DNA of 15,908 nucleotides from Methanobacteriota archaeon (lineage in GTDB: Archaea; Thermoplasmatota; Poseidoniia; Poseidoniales; Poseidoniaceae). Every line of letters begins with the position of its first letter. The first letter of the stretch is position 1. The notes below the pieces were generated by a model, which searched no databases, was not told where the DNA came from, and saw nothing but the letters and a program-made list of their open reading frames with translations. Position numbers and translations under genes: made by a program. Of the stretch, positions 13,001 to 15,908 are shown piece by piece. The DNA lies in assembly GCA_002726845.1 (NCBI GenBank), contig PBSP01000016.1, positions 1-15,908 of the forward strand, read 5' to 3'.

Positions 13001-15908
13001 ATGTGGTCATCAACAAAATACCCGGACCGTTGGATATGACCTCCCATGCTCCGTCTTCTGCTGAAATCGGTTGACTTCCGTATGAGGACCATATTCCTGT
13101 GCTGTTTCGCTCATGGATGCTCTCTGTGGTGGCTTGAACCGCAAAAAGGAGGGACGTGCCGTGTTGGGTGCAGGCGATATCATGGCCACCAAGGTTTGCA
13201 TTTGGCAAACTCTGCATTGAGACATTTGTCCAAACCTCAGTCGTAGCATTCCGCTCATGCGTTACCAAATCTCCATTTGAATCAAGTGAAAGAAGAACGA
13301 TGGTATCGCTTGAATCCATGCACATGGAAAGCCTTGTAGAATCATCGATGAGAGTGGTTAAGGTTGTTGAGACATCGTGATCGATGTCAACAATTTGAAG
13401 TTCATGAACTCCTGAATTGTTCACGGTTGTGGCAACCAAAGTCGTTCCATTGGAAAGTTGAAGCGATACATGCTCGTATCCAACCGCATCACCAGAGTCC
13501 AATTCGGTTTCAGTTGACCACGTGCTTCCAGACTTGATGAGATGTTCAAGGGTATTGAGGCTTGAATCTCGATAGAGGATGTGCATGTCCGGCCCTTCAA
13601 ACCAGAGCGACGGGGATGCCGTCAAATTTGAGTTGGAAAGAATCTCACTGGCCGACCATCCAGACGCTCCTTCGGTTGAATGGTAGAGTTTCTCAATGGT
13701 GTTGTGGGAATAAACAACATGAAGGTCACCGTTCGCATCAACCGCACTTGCAGGATAGGTTCCAAAATCGCTGAAGGTACGAATTTCTTGATGCAATGCG
13801 GTCCAAGACGTCGTCGTATGATGCACGTATCCATCCGTTTCATCAAGTAGAATCATGCTTGGCTGCCCCGCAGGAGTGACATCAAACTGGAATTTTGCTG
13901 GTGATAATAGTGTTTTCAAGGTTTCAGTGACCCATGAACCGCCCGGCGATCCGTCGTTCACGTGCTCAAGATGTACGAGCGAATGGGCCGATGATGCATT
14001 GAGCGAGAAAATCATCGCAGTTTCTCCACGATTTGTTGTTGTCAACTTTAGTCCAGACATGTTGCCTTGGAACGTGAATTGACTCGTATCAAAATCCTGT
14101 TTGGTAACCGTTATCATATCGATTCCGTACGTAGTTCCGCGCGTTAAGTTTCGAACCGAATACACAAACTCGATAGCGCCATCTGCATTCGAATCAAGGC
14201 CTCCAAGCGTAATCAAACCTAGGTGTTGTGATGTGGACCCTGTCCGAATCGTCTCAGTTGTTGATACAAATCCGTTCGCAGAGCCAAGGTACAAATCGAT
14301 TTGACCTGCTGGAGTGAAGCCTTTACTTGAACCTATGAAGGTGTCTGCAAATCCATCATCGTTTACATCGCCTGCGGAGGCGAACATCCATCCGAGCCGT
14401 TCGTTGCTGGTTCCTTCCAGCGTCCAGTCAGCGGTTTCAGAAAAGTTCTCACTGGCGTTGCCCATGAACAAGTGAATCTTACCGCCCAGCAATGGGACTC
14501 CCGTCGCTGAGAGTTCCTGCACAATCAGTTCGTCCATACCATCGTTGTTGATGTCGTCAATTATCTCGACGGTCGTCCCAAACAATTTACCTGTTGCAAG
14601 ACGTTGAATTGTCGCTTCTGGAATGGTTGAGAAACCGTCAGCTGAGCCGTAGAATACCTCAATAGCAGAATATCCGGTCGGCGAGGACTCTGTACCCGAA
14701 TTCGATACGACAAAATCGCCAAATCCATCACCGTTCAAATCTCCACCACTCGACATTGCACGACCGTAGTATGGACCATCGGTGCTTGCTGAAATGTTGT
14801 GAGACCACAACAATTCTTCCGATCCCCCCGCATAGACCGACAATCGTCCAGAACTGCTGCCATCGGTCCAGTTTCCTTGCAATGCGACGATATCGTGGTA
14901 ACCGTCTCCATTCATGTCATCAATTCGAGACAGTGTTTCGCCAAGCATTTCGTCTGCATTTCCGCTCGTGCTCCAGACTTGATCAAATTGGGTTTGATTC
15001 CACTCGTACAGCGAGAGCAACCCGTGATTCGATTCATCGATTCGACTCAAATTGTCATGTCCAGGAGACGACAGAAGCAATTGTTGTCGATCCGTTGATG
15101 CAAAGTGTCCAATCACGACACCGTTGCCGAACCGTTCTGAGGTTTGTGCTCCACTCAGAACGACTGGTGAGGATGAATCAAGTCCATCTGCACCGCCGAA
15201 CATCACAGACACACGACCGTTGTTGTTGAGTCCGTTATCGGATGCCGTTGGTTGAGTGAAGACAACATCATCAAAACCATCTCCATTCAAATCACCATAA
15301 ACGGCATCGCCTTCGACCACATCAGGATAAAGTGCGTACGTTGTCATGGCATCATTGGAAAGTCGCCCCGTTGATTGATCTTCCAAGCTTTTGTATATTG
15401 AAAGTAAAGTTTGACCCGATTCATAGGATGTCGTAGCAACTTGAGCGAGATTGTTAAGATCCAAATCTAGACCAATCGCTGAGTGTATCGATGCATCGCG
15501 TGCCAAAATTTGCTCGATGCGGTGCTCCCCGTCAAGTTGCAACCGAACCGCTTCTTCAGAGCGTGTGTACGCAACGTTTGCCACACCATTCGAATCCATT
15601 TTCAATGCAAATTCATCGCCCACCGGCCCACTGTCGAGAAGACTGTGATACCATCTCAGACCACTGTTGTTTACCTGCCAAAGCTCGCCTGTAGATGTAC
15701 GAACAACCGCAAATTCATGATCCTTATCTGTGACCCGAACAATCATTGATTCAGGATAGAGGTCTTCAATGATGGTCCGTTTCAACCAAGTATCGGAGGT
15801 GTAAACTTGTCCCTGAAAGGCAAGTCGTGCCATTTTGACATCTGCTCCATCGCCGTAAATAGCGAGTGGCCTGTAGGCTTTGTCAACGACAACCGAACAA
15901 CCAATCAG
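10095..15908 (-). CDS. Giant calcium-repeat surface protein, single-pass membrane anchor, 5' end beyond the window
   Basis: The frame is open from the right edge (25 extra codons before the first internal ATG at 15833) to the stop at 10095, so more than 1,930 residues are visible. The signal peptide and start must lie outside. Counting from the codon at 15833, the layout is: FG-GAP repeats (about 178-560); a second propeller-like segment with DANGDLHVVYS-type motifs (about 600-1000); thrombospondin type 3-like calcium repeats (about 1011-1690) with paired cysteines; one hydrophobic helix (about 1705-1727) followed by RRLRNR; an acidic stretch (1735-1755); a Pro-rich tail with GPxRGPP repeats (about 1778-1815); and a helical C-terminal domain (about 1848-1910). 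This is a type I topology, outside to inside. Likely roles are adhesion, surface coat or sensing. No enzyme domain is seen. The EF-hand/zinc-ribbon gene follows on the same strand. Confidence 0.9.
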   Translation of the reverse strand: MIGCSVVVDKAYRPLAIYGDGADVKMARLAFQGQVYTSDTWLKRTIIEDLYPESMIVRVTDKDHEFAVVRTSTGELWQVNNSGLRWYHSLLDSGPVGDEFALKMDSNGVANVAYTRSEEAVRLQLDGEHRIEQILARDASIHSAIGLDLDLNNLAQVATTSYESGQTLLSIYKSLEDQSTGRLSNDAMTTYALYPDVVEGDAVYGDLNGDGFDDVVFTQPTASDNGLNNNGRVSVMFGGADGLDSSSPVVLSGAQTSERFGNGVVIGHFASTDRQQLLLSSPGHDNLSRIDESNHGLLSLYEWNQTQFDQVWSTSGNADEMLGETLSRIDDMNGDGYHDIVALQGNWTDGSSSGRLSVYAGGSEELLWSHNISASTDGPYYGRAMSSGGDLNGDGFGDFVVSNSGTESSPTGYSAIEVFYGSADGFSTIPEATIQRLATGKLFGTTVEIIDDINNDGMDELIVQELSATGVPLLGGKIHLFMGNASENFSETADWTLEGTSNERLGWMFASAGDVNDDGFADTFIGSSKGFTPAGQIDLYLGSANGFVSTTETIRTGSTSQHLGLITLGGLDSNADGAIEFVYSVRNLTRGTTYGIDMITVTKQDFDTSQFTFQGNMSGLKLTTTNRGETAMIFSLNASSAHSLVHLEHVNDGSPGGSWVTETLKTLLSPAKFQFDVTPAGQPSMILLDETDGYVHHTTTSWTALHQEIRTFSDFGTYPASAVDANGDLHVVYSHNTIEKLYHSTEGASGWSASEILSNSNLTASPSLWFEGPDMHILYRDSSLNTLEHLIKSGSTWSTETELDSGDAVGYEHVSLQLSNGTTLVATTVNNSGVHELQIVDIDHDVSTTLTTLIDDSTRLSMCMDSSDTIVLLSLDSNGDLVTHERNATTEVWTNVSMQSLPNANLGGHDIACTQHGTSLLFAVQATTESIHERNSTGIWSSYGSQPISAEDGAWEVISNGPGILLMTTSPTTHTLRVNSMHLDGRAQDRSSWSTHEMKDVHTNMNFSTTVDSNGTLIAAYLDSADIDVEMLRFYVDSDRDLVFDRIDGLPNLGDQWVDSDMDGFGDNPSGPLSDECPSDSGISYYYIQGCDDYEHDGFADSIDACDTNDGRSVFDRYGCPDFDEDGWSNNDGTWINGDRYQQNWKQSKDSDGDGVGDNYGVDCCDAIFGSSGAVETSPGDKFPYNPRQYKDFDGDGFGDNESDTLTGDFCPWNFGTSYRDRNGCEDTDGDGASNPSSVGGINWGVDQGADMWPDDPTQWADTDGDGYGDNGSVGATNPDFFPYNIAAADDNDTDGYPDRWTSSYNGSNSQGLILDGCPGVFGTSTDPVPGCPDSDEDGWANTDDAFPLDSTQYLDSDGDGFGDNPTGTNPDACPYQFGVVGGTDGDGCPLVNTDDTDGDGVYDEVDVCPNTPTFALVDADGCADSQLDDDADGVSNADDACPDTQASAEVDSSGCSNEQLVQDSDGDGVVDIDDLCPDSSSAVDANGCDDNQRDSDGDGVVDASDQCPDTEPGFPVDSTGCLDENALNQDLDGDGYFGDYTFDVDSDTGLRINEAGDAFPLDGTQWHDQDGDGFGDNPVGNNADFCPEESGTSYLDALEIGCEDDGDGWADNWGRDKFPGDATQWNDSDGDGYGDNWGVEAWNESRDSEWPGEFVVGASTPDKCPNSPTTNVDDEGCSKSERDTDQDGVNDLLDNCPEQPKGLDGYDDGCPLPKSADEDGDATILGMTTPVFGGVVAGVVVVLLLVVVVIRRLRNRGYDYDDDEEDDDFFDDDEDDDFFSSFQTKPMPQRAQSTARSPPASSGPTRGPPKGMPTARGPSGPKRGPPGADSGPSRGPPKSSKPETTPPAARSPVGKKSETKEDADASSQKKVRRARIEVDMTLFEEWQADDRDAAVDWVLSELAVGEQERSLLMQLQETGWSAQQSRAIFDLARNQQ
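10389..10499 (-). repeat. GPxRGPP repeats in the cytoplasmic tail of the surface protein
   Basis: Three near-copies occur, GPTRGPPKG, GPKRGPPGA and GPSRGPPKS, within residues about 1778-1815 of the surface protein, in a basic proline-rich linker. They follow an acidic membrane-proximal segment. Short proline motifs of this kind often serve as flexible spacers or docking sites for partner domains. No partner is demonstrated here. Confidence 0.75.
10653..10721 (-). other. Membrane anchor helix of the surface protein
   Basis: Residues about 1705-1727 are almost wholly hydrophobic (PVFGGVVAGVVVVLLLVVVVI) after the last calcium repeat and are followed directly by RRLRNR. By the positive-inside rule the repeats are outside the cell and the acidic and Pro-rich tail inside. 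This is the only strong membrane helix in the visible protein. Confidence 0.9.
10764..12803 (-). repeat. Thrombospondin type 3-like calcium-repeat region
   Basis: About 680 residues are dominated by DxDxDGxxD calcium-binding motifs and CP...GC cysteine pairs. Two flavours alternate. One is the classic short repeat, such as DTDGDGVYDEVDVCP followed by VDADGC. The other is a longer unit with consensus FPxDxTQ(W/Y)xDxDGDG(F/Y)GDN, of which I count about five clear copies and two degraded ones. Such repeats bind many calcium ions and form an extended, rigid, disulfide-braced stalk. That fits lifting the N-terminal propellers away from the membrane. The DNA is accordingly repetitive, with GACGGCGATGG-type motifs seen as their complement on the plus strand. 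Confidence 0.92.
14154..15302 (-). repeat. FG-GAP (integrin alpha-type) propeller repeats
   Basis: Five clear and one degenerate Dx(N)xDGxxD calcium loops occur at residues 181, 306, 365, 427, 489 and 547 (counted from 15833). They lie within units that also carry a GRVSVMFGGADG- or IEVFYGSADG-like strand. The spacing of about 60-120 residues and the motif order match FG-GAP/VCBS blades of a beta-propeller, as in the integrin alpha head. In other proteins such domains bind ligands or glycans at the surface. Confidence 0.9.

Overview
The window most likely comes from a marine planktonic archaeon of the Marine Group II / Poseidoniales type. The reasons are indirect. Gene packing is tight. Several genes have TATA-like boxes close to their start codons and little or no leader. 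The minus strand carries a giant exported protein built of FG-GAP and thrombospondin type 3-like calcium repeats, including the FPxDxTQW-xDxDGDGxGDN variety I associate with this group. Two peptidase-family genes fit a protein-degrading heterotroph. No ribosomal or replication marker is present, so the placement is an inference. Some genes (RNase PH, MogA) look bacterial in type, as is common in these mosaic genomes.

Left part (1-3940). The 5' end of a thiolase gene runs off the left edge on the minus strand. Divergent from it is a bacterial-type RNase PH gene (rph), followed after 43 bases by a tRNA-Phe(GAA) gene with an encoded CCA end. Next come a five-helix membrane protein of composite architecture, whose C-terminal part resembles small multidrug-export proteins, and mogA (molybdopterin adenylyltransferase). 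mogA is translationally coupled to the membrane protein gene.

Middle part (3941-8473). A dihydroorotase (pyrC) has its own TATA-like box and a CATATG/CATATG hairpin at its start codon. A small two-helix membrane protein follows. Next is an M32 metallocarboxypeptidase on the minus strand. Divergent from it is a protein with the fold signature of M29 aminopeptidases, in which three of the five expected metal ligands appear to be replaced. Both convergent junctions overlap at the stop codons (9 and 4 bases).

Right part (8470-15908). Two minus-strand genes lie in tandem, 29 bases apart. The upstream gene is open to the right edge, so its true start lies outside the window. It encodes a surface protein of more than 1,930 residues: FG-GAP repeats, a second beta-propeller-like segment, a long thrombospondin type 3-like calcium/disulfide region, one membrane helix, a strongly acidic juxtamembrane stretch, a tail with RGPP repeats, and a small helical C-terminal domain. 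The downstream gene encodes a soluble protein with a helical N-terminus, a Pro/Glu-rich linker, a canonical EF-hand pair and a C-terminal zinc ribbon. Calcium-binding modules are thus predicted on both sides of the membrane from one transcription unit. This pair is the best candidate for an undescribed system here, although the functional link is inferred.

No CRISPR array, insertion sequence, integrase, attachment site or replication origin was seen. No gene-free stretch exceeds about 80 bases.
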